Notes: generated by a model from the sequence alone, not told the origin. Counted from the stretch's first letter, positions 48,864 to 62,659 are shown. The stretch is DNA of 64,000 nucleotides from Rotaria sordida (GCA_905250125.1 CAJNOL010001210.1:1-64000), one strand, 5' to 3'. Program-made: numbers and translations.

Positions 48864-49428
48864 ATGAATTTTATGTTTAAAAAACAGAAAAAAAAAATAA
48901 AAACAAAATTCCTTTTTCTTTTTTTTTGTTTCGTTTCAATCTCTCACATTTCTTTTTTTTTTTTTCATTTATTATAAACAACAAAAACTTCTTTTTTTTT
49001 CTTTTGTGTGTATTCTAATGTGAATCTCTTTCTATATATTGTAAAACGACGAGTGTGAGAATGATGATGATGATGATTTAATTGAAACAAACGATTCGTG
49101 ACGAGTAGACATGATTAGTCAGGAAATCTTCTCGTCTAATTCTTTTTTTTCTTTCTTGCTCTTCACACGCACATAAATACACATTCCTAATTTATCTTTC
49201 AATTGACAAATCTTTTATGCGATTATGTACACTTTCTGCACATCAACATAAATCTTCGTCTTTTCGTTTTGTCTTCATGTATTCCAATATATATATATAT
49301 ATATATATAAATAAATGAGTGTGTCGCTATGTTATCACCAATGCTTTGCAGTTATCACATTCAATTTTCGTTTTTCTATTGAATAAAATACAATAAAAAG
49401 AAAAACATATATATATATATATATATAT

Positions 49429-49455
49429 AGGACTGATCAAAAATAAAAGAACAAC
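49429..49455. other. possible orphan transposon end
   Basis: After a TA run, ggactgatcaaaaataaaag resembles a Tc1/mariner terminal repeat. I found no facing copy within the next 1.5 kb, so it is at best a truncated or solo end. Confidence 0.2.
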
Positions 49456-49899
49456 TTAGTTTTGATTATGATCTACTAAAAGTTTTCTATACGAAATTTT
49501 TATAGATGGAGACTATAAGAAAAAGGTTTGCGCAAAAACCCAAATATAATAGTTTTCAAGTGCCTGAAGACTACGTGAAAATTAGTTTGTTAAGGGTATG
49601 AACAAAATGAGAGGTTGCCACGTTTTTCACGGTCTTTCCTTTAAAAGTTATAACCATTATCAAAGAAAATTCAATTTTTTGTTTTTGTATTGTTGACTGG
49701 AACTGTATATGAAAAGAATTACTTTAGAAATATTTTCGATTGGAACCTGAATTCCCAACAGGCCTACTTTTCGTAGGCTGGATCAAATGTTTTATCCAAA
49801 TTTTGGACGATTTAAAAGTCCCCCGATTTTCAGAGGACTTCTGCTCTTCGACTCCCACATTATATAAAACACTGGCTAAATCTGTTCATGTATTATTTG

Positions 49900-50410
49900 T
49901 TTCTAATATACTAATACACATTTCAAAAAAGAAAAAGGATGCATATTTTTTGAATAACTTTTGATAGAAACTAGATAGAGAGATTTGGTTTTCACTGTTT
50001 AAAAGAGGAGATGAAACTGCATTGAATAGTCTATATCAGATTTTTCTGAGAAATATTCTCAGAGTCTCTCCTCAAGTTTTTCATGATAATATGCATAACT
50101 CATGATTGGCTAAAGTTTACAACATCGGACTTACAGAATTTATAGAACATCAGTTAACGATTCTAGTGCATTTTTGAAAATTGGGATCGTAAAAGTTTTA
50201 TATTAAATAATCTTTTGTATTTAACAAACTTGATGGTAGACTCTGAGGAAACTTGTTTACAAAAAAAATCTGATATAGACGATTCGATGCGGTTTCATCT
50301 CTTCTGTTAAACGATGAAAACCGAACTTCTCTAACTAGTTTCTATCAAAAGTTATTCAAAACATATCCATCCTTTTTCTTTTTTTGAAATGGATATTAGT
50401 ATTATGATGG
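49900..50410. mobile_element. fold-back repeat, probable decayed MITE
   Basis: Arms of about 170 bp (about 49905-50075 and 50235-50408) are reverse complements with scattered differences. Shared blocks include ttgaataacttttgatagaa and tctatatcagattttt. Arm ends near tactaatacacatttc and its partner. No target duplication or coding frame found. Confidence 0.65.
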
Positions 50411-52540
50411 TAATTGAATGGAAACAGAAGGCTTTCTTTAGAAAATGACATAACTTTACGAAAGACTTATTGACTTAAGTAGATTCTAGTCCTTTCCGGA
50501 CACCAAAATTTCAGACTTTTCCAGGCGTTACATAGCTTGAAGTGTCGTTTGATTGTTGAGCTTATGTAGAAAAATTTTAATTTACTTTTGTTAATATCAA
50601 TTTTCTTCATAGAAATTTCGAAGTTTTCACTCAGATATTGCAACTAATACCGCTGAAACTTTTTCCGAGACATCTTTGAATAAATTAGGATAGGCTTTTT
50701 TTCTTTTTCTCGAAAAATATGATACTGATGAATTTTGACAGATCTTACAAAGAACATGGTTTTTTTTCATAGGACTTTGAGAAATTTGTCTCTCCTCAGC
50801 CAACAATTCAATTAATAGACGGTGGTTTTTTTCCTGTGTTGAAAATTTAAATGAATAAACTCAATAGTCTATTTGAACCTCTGATGTAAACCTTTTCCCA
50901 TAATAGAAAACCTCCATTAGTGAATTAATTTCTCGCAAAATTGAAATTTTAATTAGTATATTCACACTAAAAAAAAAATGTGTAATGTTTTGATTTTTTG
51001 AACTAACAAATTCTCAAAATAGTTTTAACTCTTTCGAAAAGAAAAAAAAAATGAAATATGATTACTGTGAAGAAAATAAATTCTCTAAATAGAACTCATT
51101 ATCTTTTTAAATAATCGATCGATTGGATTTTAGTTTTCAATAAACAGAAATCGATATTACAAAAGAAAAAAAAAAAAAAAGCTCATTATCTATCTATAAC
51201 ATCTCTTTATAGACAATAGCTAATCTGAGTCATTCAATTCCAAGTGAAGTATCTTCTTGCATAAACTCAAGTTCACTTTACTTATCAATTGAAGCAATTA
51301 ACACATCATATTTCTTTTTATATCAACTGACGGCTGTTCTTATGATGTAATTATTGTGTTCTATGGAAAAAAAAAATTAATCTTCTGATATTATCATCGA
51401 TAGGATTCTTCTTTTCTTATCAGAAAATATCATCTATTAAGTTTTTCTTTTTTCTTTAAAATTTATTTTAAATAAATTAGTTGATTATAGTATTTTAAAA
51501 AATATTCTTTTTCTATTTTACCATTATGTTAATTAAACAAATAATAAAATGAAATACTTTTAAAAATTTCGAATTTATTGACCTGTGAAAATCACTTTAT
51601 ATCAGTCAAGTGAATCGATTCTTATCTTTTTTGCTTTTCATATGTTCAGGTCATACAAGCATATGCAATTTAGATCGATAAAACCGCTATTTGCTTTCTA
51701 TTCATCATCTTTTTTTTCTATCATATTGTTAATAATCTATCCTTGAATGATGATTATTCTTTCTCATTCCTAATATTCATCATATCAAATAACTACATAT
51801 GTTCAAAAATGTATATTTGTCTATGCCAATATTATAATAACTTAAAATAAAATGTATAAATATATATATATATATATATGTAAATATGTATTCGTTTGAT
51901 ATTGACTAATATGAAAAAAAAACTAAATCTTACACATGTAAAATTGTTCATAAGGCTAAAAATATAGTCGACATTCATAAGAAAAAAAGTCTATCTATAT
52001 AATCGTCGTTATTGTCTTTCAGTGACATTTTGTCTAGTTTGTACACGACTCCAGGCAACCTATGTTTGACTACTATCATCATAAGCGACCTCCCGCTATT
52101 ATTAACATCGGAAGCGCAATATATCTCAAATGTTAGGCGATTACATATGTGTATATGTCGAAATAAACGGTGTTATAAATAATTACATCAATTATCATAG
52201 ACGTATATATATATATATATATCGATTAAAACAAACCGCTTTGTCAAATCAATGTAATAAAGAAAAGCATTTAAATAATCGTTTTAAAACGTGCCTTGAT
52301 ACAGTTGAGTCAAGCGTATAAAAATCGATTTATAAATTACATGAATAAAACAAAAAAGAAAAAGAAATTGTCAAGAAATAAGTCAAAATTTGTTTACAAG
52401 AAAATTTTACTAGTAAGTTAATATTATTATTATTATTATTATTATTAACTGTATGCCATGACAAGAAAAATTTATCATATACTAACAAATTTCAAAATTA
52501 ATCCATCTTCAAAAAATATTGCATGCAATGTCGCGACGAT

Positions 52541-52612
52541 GAGATCGAACTCAATTGACTACAAACTTTAATGATCTAACAGCACGCTATGCCAGTAGTG
52601 CTACTGTCATAT
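52541..52612 (-). ncRNA. tRNA-like sequence (tRNA pseudogene or SINE head)
   Basis: On the - strand TAGCACTACTGGCATAG resembles a pol III A box and AGTTCGATCTC a B box, about 40 nt apart. A D-arm-like GCAC/GTGC stem forms. The acceptor ends do not pair and the anticodon stem is poor, so it is not an intact tRNA. Confidence 0.3.
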
Positions 52613-54884
52613 GCACTCTTGAGATATTTGAGAAGAAGAAAAAAAAATAAAATGGGTGTGTATATATACATGCCACTCGAACATCAATGATTGAACAGCA
52701 CAGTAGGGCAGCCAAAAGAAAGAGAGATGAGAGAACGGAAGAAGAAGGAGAAGGAGAAGGGGACTATGTTAAAAAAAAATCATCTTCCTTTGTATGTCAG
52801 TCATTCTATTAAGATACAATAGAAATATGAATATATATATATATATTATAAAATAATCAAATGTATGTCTCAAATGTATTTACATTTTAATAGTAAATAC
52901 ACATGCAATTGTCTTTGTACGATTGATTAGATGTGTGACGAGAAAAAGTAAGTTTGCTTGAATAGAAGTTTTGAACATATGTTCTTTATTCTTTTACTAT
53001 CAAAAAATAATTGTCAGAAGAAGAAGAAGGTATTATTAATAGAAGTTATACATTGCTTCTTCTGTAAATTTTTTCTTTTAAGCGGATCCAATTAATAGGA
53101 AAAGAAAGAGGTCAAGTGGAATATGATAGTGAATAGGTTTGAACAGGTGGACTCATTAGATTATTTGTGTTATGTTTTAGTATAGTGGAAGATGATGAAG
53201 TGTGTTTGTCTAATTTGAAAAGATCGGCTTTTTTTTTTTTTGCTAGTAACGCTTAAATGTAATAAAAGTGAAGAGGGTGTTTTTATTCTATAAATATATA
53301 TGTAAGTACTGTTTAATTTATAATGAACAATCAGCTGTTTTAGTTCTTTTTTTTTTGTGTATATTTAGAATTGTTAATCATTCATCTTTTTTTATTTTAT
53401 TTATTTAACACAAATCTTATTGACAAGGTCATTATTGACATATTTGATGGTGCAAGAAGTTTAATTAAGAAAGGAAATAGATGTAGAATCTTTTTCTTTT
53501 CTATTTTTTTTTTTTTACCAGAATGGAATATAGATACATATACCCTGGAGTGTTTATATTCGTGTTTCTTTTTTTTATCATATTAAATCATTGAAAAATT
53601 CATATATATTGTCGATTATCTTTTTTCATTGAGATGTATGTTGTATCGTTTATTTATACATTGACCACACGTCATTTATAAGTGTAGCCTTAGAAAAGTT
53701 AGCAATAGTCACCATTTGCCTTGCCTACTTTATAATTGAAAAGTTTCGATTTAATTCATTTTATCTCAATTGTTATGAATGAGCCTTTTACATTAAGAGT
53801 AAAAGTGAATGGTCATTTAATGACATCGGGCAAGTTGACATATACATATAATGTATATCAGTATGTAAAAGAAAAAAAAATGAATTGAGGTCAAGCAGAT
53901 GGTTAAGACGGAAATTGTGGTTATTATTTTTTTTTTTTTTTTGTTTTTGAGAATGAATAATTATTGGAAAAAGTGTTAAAAAAGTATAATGATAACTTCA
54001 AAAGAATGAACAGTTCTTTTGAGATTAATCATTAACACAGCTGTAGTCACGCTTTATATACTTGCATTTGAAATTGAGCTGAATATATATGTATACGTTT
54101 TTTTTTCTTATTTCTTCTATGTTAGATGAAGAACAACTATTCAAGAGGGAATTATCTTTCGTTTCACTTCATTTCTCTATTTGCTTATTTCACATCTCTT
54201 ATGTTGATGTTTTTATGTTAATCATCACATACATACATATTTATTGACAGCAATGTTTGCTTCTTTTATCATAGAATCTGATGAAATATCATCCGTTCAT
54301 AATCATAAGCCTCATTTATATCGTCTAGTAGAATAACAAGAAGAAAAAAAAATGTCAGCTTTTCTTAAATTAGATTTACTAACTGTTTCTGTCATTAGTA
54401 TTAAAGCAAATAGATAAATCTTTGAACGTCCGACATATATCTTGAACATCGATTGAATTGTATTGATAAGATAGAAAGAACAAGTCAATGTGAATCAAGG
54501 TCGGTTGGCGCTTCTCTCTTTTTCTTTCCATCGATTAGTATCACTGATTTAAGTATACATGATGCAACCGAATACTATCGACAAGGTGTTTTCTTTTTGA
54601 CTGTTTTTTTTTTAATTGTCGACATAGCTTAGTAACATTACAATTTTAGATATATTAATAAAAAAAAATCTTTTCATCATCATCTTTCTTGGTTATTACA
54701 TAAGACTATTTGAATTAATTTATATTACTATTGTATTTGTATGTAGACAACATACAAGCATGCAGCGTACGTAATTACTTTATTATAAGAGAATGTCGAA
54801 CACTTCTATTATTCAAATACATTCAAAGATTATGTTTTTTATTTGTCTGTACAATATCTATTTGATATATATATACATTTTCAG

Positions 54885-57808
54885 ATGATGTTTATCTTAT
54901 TCATTTTCTTTCTTATCCATAAAAGTCAATCATTAGAATGGAATTGTACTGAAACTAAACATTATCTTTTTTTGAATGATCAAATATATGAACAGTGTAC
55001 AATTACAATTGAATATATATTATTAGAACAACAACAACAACAACAATATAAACAAATATGTATAACACATAGTTTATCAATAAAAACTCTTCCACCAATA
55101 TCATTTTTATCAAATTATACAATGCATACATTTAAAATAAATTCATGTCAATTATTAACATTAAATCAATTACCATTTTTATTACCATCATCAGTTGAAA
55201 ATCTTGATTTAAGTTATAATTTATTATCAACATTTACATTATCATTTCCATTACCATCATATCTTAAATATTTACGTCTTGATCATAATCCAAATTTAAT
55301 TGATATTAATTTTGGTTATAATCATATACAACAACGTTTAATTGGTCTTAGTCTTCGTCATAATAAAAATATCAAATTAACATCTTTACCAGTATATTTA
55401 AAACAACTTGATTTAACTAATTGTAATTTATTACAATCATCAATATTATCATTATTAAAAACATTAACAAAATTAACTCATTTATCATTAGCTAATAATC
55501 AATTAACACAATTACCTATAATTGATAAAAGAATACAACTTGAATATCTTAATTTATCAAATAATAATTTGACATTTATTGAAAATGAATGGTTACATAA
55601 ATCATTAAAAATACTCGATCTTAAATATAATCAATTAGAATCACTTAAATTTTTTAATCAAATATTAAAAATAAATCAAACATTAAAACAAAATAATCAT
55701 AATCAAGTAAGTATGAAATTTATCTTTTATTTTTTTTTTTGATTAGAAAATTTATATTAGACAATATATATATATGTTGATTTGTTACTATATCATATGA
55801 AATTCAATATGAAAATAAAATTATCTATTTTTATTAATAAAATTTAAGATGATCTAGAAAACTGAATTTGTATAATTTTATTATTAATGATGAAATCTAA
55901 TCAATTCATATCTTTCTTATATAGTAAGCACTCAAGATGATTATCTTTAGTTTTCATGTATTTTATAAGATGTTTATATTGTATAGGTCAAGTGATATAA
56001 TTTTGTAAAGCATTTTTTCGAAGGATTTTTATCTAAGAAAATTTCTTCAATGTTGTCCAGGAAAATAAAATGAAATTTTTCCTAGTTAATATAACTTCAT
56101 AAACTTATTCATCTTAAACTGAACATTTCATTAGTTTAATCGTGGTCTCTCAAAAGAGATACTTTTTATATAGACATTCAGTTATTTAAGTACTTTCATA
56201 GCTATATATAGCGGCACCAACAAGACTCATTTCGTCGATGATTAATGATGCCAAATTTTGATTTTGAAAACTTTCTGAAGCATAATTAATCGTTGAAGTT
56301 CATGTAACACTAGTTCTCAGTTGATGAACAATACTCATATTTATACAAGAAGGGTGGGTGGGTGAAGTGGGGTGTGGGTGTAATATTGATTAATCACCCA
56401 CGCACCCAAGTTCACACTCATCCGACACTCACACCCTTCATTCCACACTCTCCCCTCCCTTGCTCGAAAAGATAAGTAACATTGAAAAAAAAGTCGTTCA
56501 TCATCAGATTAACCGCAATATCAGTTTGTTCATTACTACTGCGAATCATTAAATATTGTTTCGATTTGAACAGCTATTCATGCTGATGTTTACGAATATC
56601 CAATGTTAAATAGACACCACAGAACTGTTTAAATAGCTATAGATGATTTAAGTAGCTACAATTTTTTTAAAATCATTTATATTAGATAAAAATTGTATTG
56701 TCTTTTGAGAGTAAGCCTAGTTAATTCAATGATAATTTTCTTTTTAATATCTATTAATTATTAGGAAAAGATTTTTAATGAATGAATTTTTCTAGACAAT
56801 AATCAATAATATTCTTCAACTTTCTTTACATGGTAATCCATTAATTTGTAATTGTTGGCTTGGTTCTATACTTTATTCATCTTCTATCAATATTACTGAT
56901 ATATCTTTAATTCAATGTAATTCTCATTCAATTATGAATATATCTCAGGATAATTTTCTATGTCCATATTCTCAATATTGTGCATCTGATTGTTCTTGTT
57001 GTGATTTTGAAGCATGTGATTGTCATTCTGTATGTCCATCAGAATGTTTATGTTTACATGATAGTTTATGGTCAAATCATATTGTTCAATGTCAACAAAA
57101 AAATTTATTTAATATACATATACATTTACCTGAAACAATAACTGAACTTAATTATGAAGAAAATAATATTGAACAATTACAATCATTTATATTTATTGGT
57201 AAAAATTTATTAATTAAATTAAATTTAGCAAGAAATAATATAAAAAATTTAACAAATGATATATTTTGTGGTGCATCAAATTTATATGAAATTAATCTTA
57301 GTTATAATAGAAATTTAATAATAAAATTTTCATATATTAATGAATTATTTTCATGTTTAAAATATTTAAAATATATTATTTTATCAAAAGAACAAATTTA
57401 TAATGATGAAGAAATTAATACTGAATGGATAATGGAATTAAATAATGATTTAATTCGTCTTATACGAATAAAACAACAATTATCATTATCAACTTATAAT
57501 CTTTCTACAATTTCAATATCTAAAAATATTTATCCATTACTTCAAACTGAAATTCAAACAACAACAACAATATTATCTATTTATCATCAACAATCATTAA
57601 TTTCTTCAAATTTTATACAACATAATCAAACATTAATTATAATTGTGTTTTTTCTTTTATTATTTATTTTACTTTTTTTATTATTTCTTGTATTATTAGC
57701 TATATGTCGACGAAAACTTCGTCATCATTTAAAAATTGAACTTCAACGTCAACGTTCTCAACATTATTATCATCATAAAAATTTACATCAATCATCAATT
57801 CAAATTTC

Positions 57809-57846
<38 letters not shown>

Positions 57847-58319
57847 GAACAATTGGAGGAGGAGTAAATGAAAGTCTTTATGAACAATTACCATCATTAT
57901 CATCTGATAGTGAACAACCATTTTTATATAATGAAAAAAAATTAACTAATACAAATGCTCCAGCTTTACCACCATATCCACCTACATTTCGTCGATATCA
58001 TTGTTGTCGTTCAATAAATTCACATGAATATCAATATAGTAGAAATACTTCAACAACAACAGCAGCATGTTGTTCATCATTAAATTTACAACAACAACAT
58101 TCATGTCCAACAGTACTAGTCTTAAGAAATCCATCATTATATACAAATCATCATGATTATTCATGTGAATTACAACAATGTTTAGTTTCAAATCAACAAG
58201 AAAAAAATTTCATATTTGGTTGTAATAATGAAACAAATTTTATACCAACAATTCTTTGTCAATGTAATGATCATATACAAAATATTGACACATGTACCTA
58301 TCCTAATGTACACAAATAG
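54885..58319 (+). CDS. Toll/Tollo-like leucine-rich-repeat receptor without TIR domain
   Basis: Two exons, 54885-55706 and 56796-58319, join in phase to 781 residues. The ATG directly follows an acceptor (ttttcag), so the leader is spliced. Signal peptide about residues 1-16 (MFILFIFFLIHKSQS), then LRRs from about 95 to 275 and a cysteine cap (NPLICNCW). Next comes a cysteine cluster (about 328-373) with FLCPYSQYC, CSCCDFEACDC and CPSECLCLHDSLWSNHIVQC, the junction seen in long Toll receptors such as Toll-6 and Tollo. A second short LRR block follows, then a membrane helix (about 554-578). The tail of about 200 residues has a poly-Asn run, Pro and Cys/His-rich stretches, and no TIR signature. 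In Toll proteins the TIR recruits MyD88-type adaptors; this one could act as an adhesion or decoy receptor. Ectodomain call is firm, function inferred. Confidence 0.85.
56352..56407. repeat. G-quadruplex-prone tract with facing C-rich copy
   Basis: In the intron of the Toll-like gene, five G-runs (56352-56354, 56356-56358, 56360-56362, 56369-56372, 56376-56378) are separated by short loops. A C-rich CACCCACGCACCC follows at 56395-56407, so the + strand can also form a hairpin. More CACxC words continue to about 56460. Confidence 0.6.
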
Positions 58320-61300
58320 TGATTTGTTTTCAAGAAATATGTATCAATAAAAAATAAATGATGTTTTTAATAGAAACACATGTGTAATATTTTCATGAGA
58401 GAAGTTTTTCAATTGATAAACCGTTGTTGACTCGAGCCTATGTGCATTATGTAGACACACATGAGCTATGAATACTTTGAAAAGCTGTCGTACATTTAGT
58501 TTATTGCTGTAGAGATATTGTATTTTTACAGTATTTTTTAAATTAATGCCGTGGCCACCTCTTTAGTAGAGTCTATCGGGTCCGAATCATAAGAAAACTT
58601 TGATGTATATAATAATATGCTTTGAATTTTTGTTTGTTTTATTCAAAAAATAGGAAAAAACAACAAAACTCTTTTTGATTATGATATCTAAACATAGTTA
58701 CCATTGGGTTCGGATCCTTAGAGTCAGAAATTCTAAGATCCGATTACCTCTCGGAAACATCAAGAAAATTCATTTTCGAATTTCGATTTATAATTTTGCG
58801 TAGAGATAGGACGTGGATGCCAATCTTGCTCTTGTCTTCACGCATATCCACATCCAATCTATCTTTGATTGTAACGCGGCTTTCGTCTTTTAAACTGTTT
58901 ATTATGGTTTGTCATCTGAAAAAAGTAAGTTGTAAAAAAGAATATATAACAAGTCGTATTTGTTCATTCTATTCAGACTACTGAGAAATCAGGATGCTAA
59001 TAACGGAACCTTACAGAAAGAATCACTTTCCGGAACTTATTGAAATAAAGTATATTTCAGATCTGATCCGCTCTATGTCATGTTGGTTCTTTCAAAACAA
59101 ATAGTTTTTATTCGGAATCATGTGAACAGCAAACAGCGACTTTTTTGGAGAGAGAAAGAAGAGAATGTCTGATGTTGTTCAACCTGCAGCCAGTTTGAGT
59201 GATTACAATGATAAACAAGGTCGTAGAGATTCGTTTTGAGCTATTGTAGCATTCGATCTCGTTGACAATGGATTAATTGGATGATTTCACTTAGCAGAGT
59301 TCTCAAAAAAAAAAACTTGAACATACCAACAGAGCTCGACTGAGTATGTTAAACGGACTGGTTTTTCTCCTCGTGGAACCGTTTTTTGAAATATAAAATA
59401 AAGGTACGAAATGGAACCAGATTTTGCTAGACGACATGAAATAAATATAATAATTTCTATATCTACTGGAATTTCCCAGAATAGATCGACGTTGGGCGTG
59501 AATTTGTTTTATAGATATCGATATTTTCAGAGATTTCTTAATGATGTTTGCGTTGTTAGTCTTTATTCTCTGAAAACATCTAGAAATTTCCTTTTTGGAG
59601 AGTGATAATTGTCGAATTTATCTGACAACAACTTTCTGATGGTTCAGCAATTTCGAGATTCACTCAAACATTTCTTAGTAATATTCGAGGAATTTTTGTA
59701 ATCTTTGGTTAATTTACCTCCGCTTTCATGATAAGTTTCAGTAAATATTGTTAACTTTTGAAAGTTTCTGATAAATTTCTGTACTGCATTGTTTCATAGA
59801 TTCTTTTACTATGTCTGAAATTTTCATAAAATTTGGAAATCTGAACATATCTCGTTTTCTCAGTGTTTAAATTTCAATTTGTTACAGAAACATCGACATA
59901 ACTGATTAGTTATTGAAACAAGTCGTCAAAATCGTCGATCGTTTTTGATTATTCAATAAATAATACATCGTTTTTCAACATTGGTCTCTAGATATAATCA
60001 TCTTATAGTTATGTCAGCTCGATAATTTCTAACATCTGATTCTGTTTGATGTCGATGAATACGGAGCAAAATAGAAATGTGATAAGAGAATAAATATTCT
60101 AATTGGGCGGAAGTAGGTTTTTTGCATGCAAAAAAAAATTGAATAAAAGCAAATAAAGACATACAATATCGAAAATTGAGCGTGTTTCTTTAGCTGAAAA
60201 TGAAACATTGCTGATGTCCTAAGTGATTCATTTGGATTTAGGACGATGGAGATACGTGTTGTAACGAATATGGACATCATCCGATGATGATTCGATAGAT
60301 ACGTAACGAGTGTCAAACGAAAATTTGTAGGACTGTGGTCAATTCACCGTACAGTCTAATTAGTGTTGTGAATATGAAGACAATATTATTTTGTTTTGGT
60401 ATAATGATATTGACATATCGATGAAGGACATATTGGAATAATTTCATGATTCTAGTAAATACTCATCTAGAATCGAGTCGATTGAACTCGTTGATGGAAA
60501 TCGTATTGCACTACGATTCAGTTTAGTGAAAGAACTATTTAGAGCTCTGTTTAGTTGATATACATAAATATCATCATAGAAACACTTGAATGTCGGATGA
60601 GAAAGACCATTCGTGAGCGAGCATCCAATGACTAAATCTAAATGTATGAAAGATAAAAGATAACTAACAGAGTGTTTCGAATATCTTTTAATGAAAATAC
60701 AATCGCACCACGGTTCGAATCGTAAAAGATAGGCATCTTTGTACAATTCGATTTGCTACCTGCACAAGAACAACTACCATTCATCAATGAAACTAGACTA
60801 GTACGAAGAATGTAATATTCGTCTAAACTCGAAAAATCTGTTTTTTCAGCTTGTCATATATTGGTTTTGAAATTGATTCGCTTGAAACATATTGAAAATT
60901 GACTCATAGGCATGATCTACTGCAATTAAAGCATGTTTAAGAGTGTCAGTCATTGATACGTCATCAATGTATCAATATTTATAAAATTATCGCTTCAATT
61001 AATATTAAACTTCTCAGCTGATTATTGGCACTAAACTGAGCTAGACTACTAACCATGATGAAATATCGATAGTTTAGAGCATATATTTGAGGTCAGATGA
61101 GATGCCAACCAAAATTGGTCCAGGACATGTTTGTTTGTAGTAGAGAAATCAGAACATCCGCTGATAACATCACTTGATTACAAACTTCATGAATTTCATA
61201 TTAAAGCACTATAAAATTCTTGCAATCAATAGAGATTCTCGTTCAAGAACACGATAAACTGTTAGAATAATGAGTATGAAGAAATGCGCAGTAAGTCTCA

Positions 61301-62604
61301 TTTGGTGATTTTATATACTCTTAATGACAGTGTACGACCTTGGAATCATGTGAAAAGGAAAGCGATTACGAAAGATACAATCAATAGAGCCAGATAGATT
61401 CGTGTCGCCAAAAGTTGATATTCGACTTCATATTTTTTTCGGTGCACATTTATGAGATAAAGTTTATCTCGAACATATAGGCAATCAGTGTCCGACATGC
61501 AAGAATATTTACAATACTTCAAGATACTTGAATTCTCGAAGAATAAAGTTTGTTATTTTGTGTTCGATGACGACACAAATGATAAATTTGGTGAATAATC
61601 TTAATCCAAATCCATTGGTAAAGAGATATTTTCATAATCGTAAAGACGCTCATCGATCAGCATCTGAACATATAATTGATTGTAAAAGCATTGCAGTGTG
61701 AAGAAAAAAAGTCGAAAAGTTGACAATCAAGACTGAGCCCAAGAACAGTTTCATGTGAGACGAAATCCGTTTGTGCACATGACGATGAATAGCTATAGAA
61801 GAAGCCCAACGGTTTCGGGCAATAAAATATCTACTCACAAGGACAACCAAAGATTTGTCGCTTCGACATCAGCTGGAACATAGTGTAGGACCCATGTATT
61901 ATTGATCTGTTTGGAGATCATCGCAGGATTAATTGAATTGAATGAAACGAGATGATTTTGTCAAATAATTGCTTCCCGAAAACTCCATTTCAAAGACAGA
62001 AGTTCGATGATCTACAAGAATTTAAGAAAAACTTCAAAACGAAGATAAAAATTTGAAAATCTGAAAATTTTGAAAAGCATCAAAGAATCTAAAAGTTTTC
62101 TTGTTTTCTTAAAATATCAGAATGTCTTTCGCACTCTATGGAGTTAGCAGAGGTGGGTCCAACTTTCTTACTTGAACATACATTAACAATCATGTTTGAA
62201 AAAAAATCGATGCTGTTCAAAACATCTCATTTCCGAAAGTCCTTGCAGAAAATAGTTTACTTATGGTTACACGCTTCTAAGTCTTCATGACTCTTGTCAT
62301 TCTCAATTTATTCGACAGATACTACCCTTTGTCATGAGTAGTCATTTCTTTTCACCTGTGTTATAGGGAACTTGATCGACATTCTTATCTCATCACTCTC
62401 CACTCATCTTTCAATTCTTCCACATGAGAAATAAGCTTTAGGGAGAGACACACAATAGATGTTTGCAATGCACAAGCAAAAAATATTGTAATAGCCTAGA
62501 AGTTATTAGTTCTCATTTTGTTTGCTTTCGCTTTCTTTTAACATGATAAGACATGTAAAGATAACAACGATGAAATATATATATATATTGTTCGTTTGTT
62601 TTTG
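58320..62604. other. 4.3-kb interval, possibly decayed coding or transposon sequence
   Basis: A poly(A) signal for the receptor gene lies at 58346-58351. From about 58.8 to 62.2 kb the sequence has fewer homopolymers and a less A/T-skewed composition than other spacers. Several broken frames run on both strands (for example 60444-60746 and 60029-60316 on -). I could not match any to a family and saw no terminal repeats. It may be a decayed mobile element or gene. Confidence 0.4.
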
Positions 62605-62612
62605 TATAAAAG
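62605..62612 (+). promoter_or_regulatory. TATA box of the aminotransferase gene
   Basis: TATAAAAG, a consensus TATA box, 48 nt before the ATG at 62660. It implies a leader of only about 20-25 nt, with no splice acceptor in between. Confidence 0.65.
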
Positions 62613-62659
62613 AACACAGTCAAATAATAAATTATTAGTATACTACAAATCTTTCGTAT

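Larger units (their letters stand above)
48864..54884. other. 6-kb gene-poor interval
   Basis: A/T-rich with TA microsatellites (about 49289-49308, 49407-49428, 51863-51878, 52206-52221), an AAT/ATT run at about 52425-52446 and an AGAAGG-type run near 52740. A fold-back at 49900-50410 and a tRNA-like sequence at 52541-52612 are listed separately. The frames 49740-49964, 52130-52321 and 53371-53586 are not supported as genes. Confidence 0.5.

Noticed and set aside
60029..60746. Minus frames of 95 and 100 codons.
   Set aside because: Different frames, no start context or recognisable domain; kept only as part of the unexplained interval.
60960..60971. Y-I-D-D on the minus strand, like a reverse-transcriptase active site.
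   Set aside because: A stop lies immediately upstream and the following residues do not fit the RT palm; judged coincidence.
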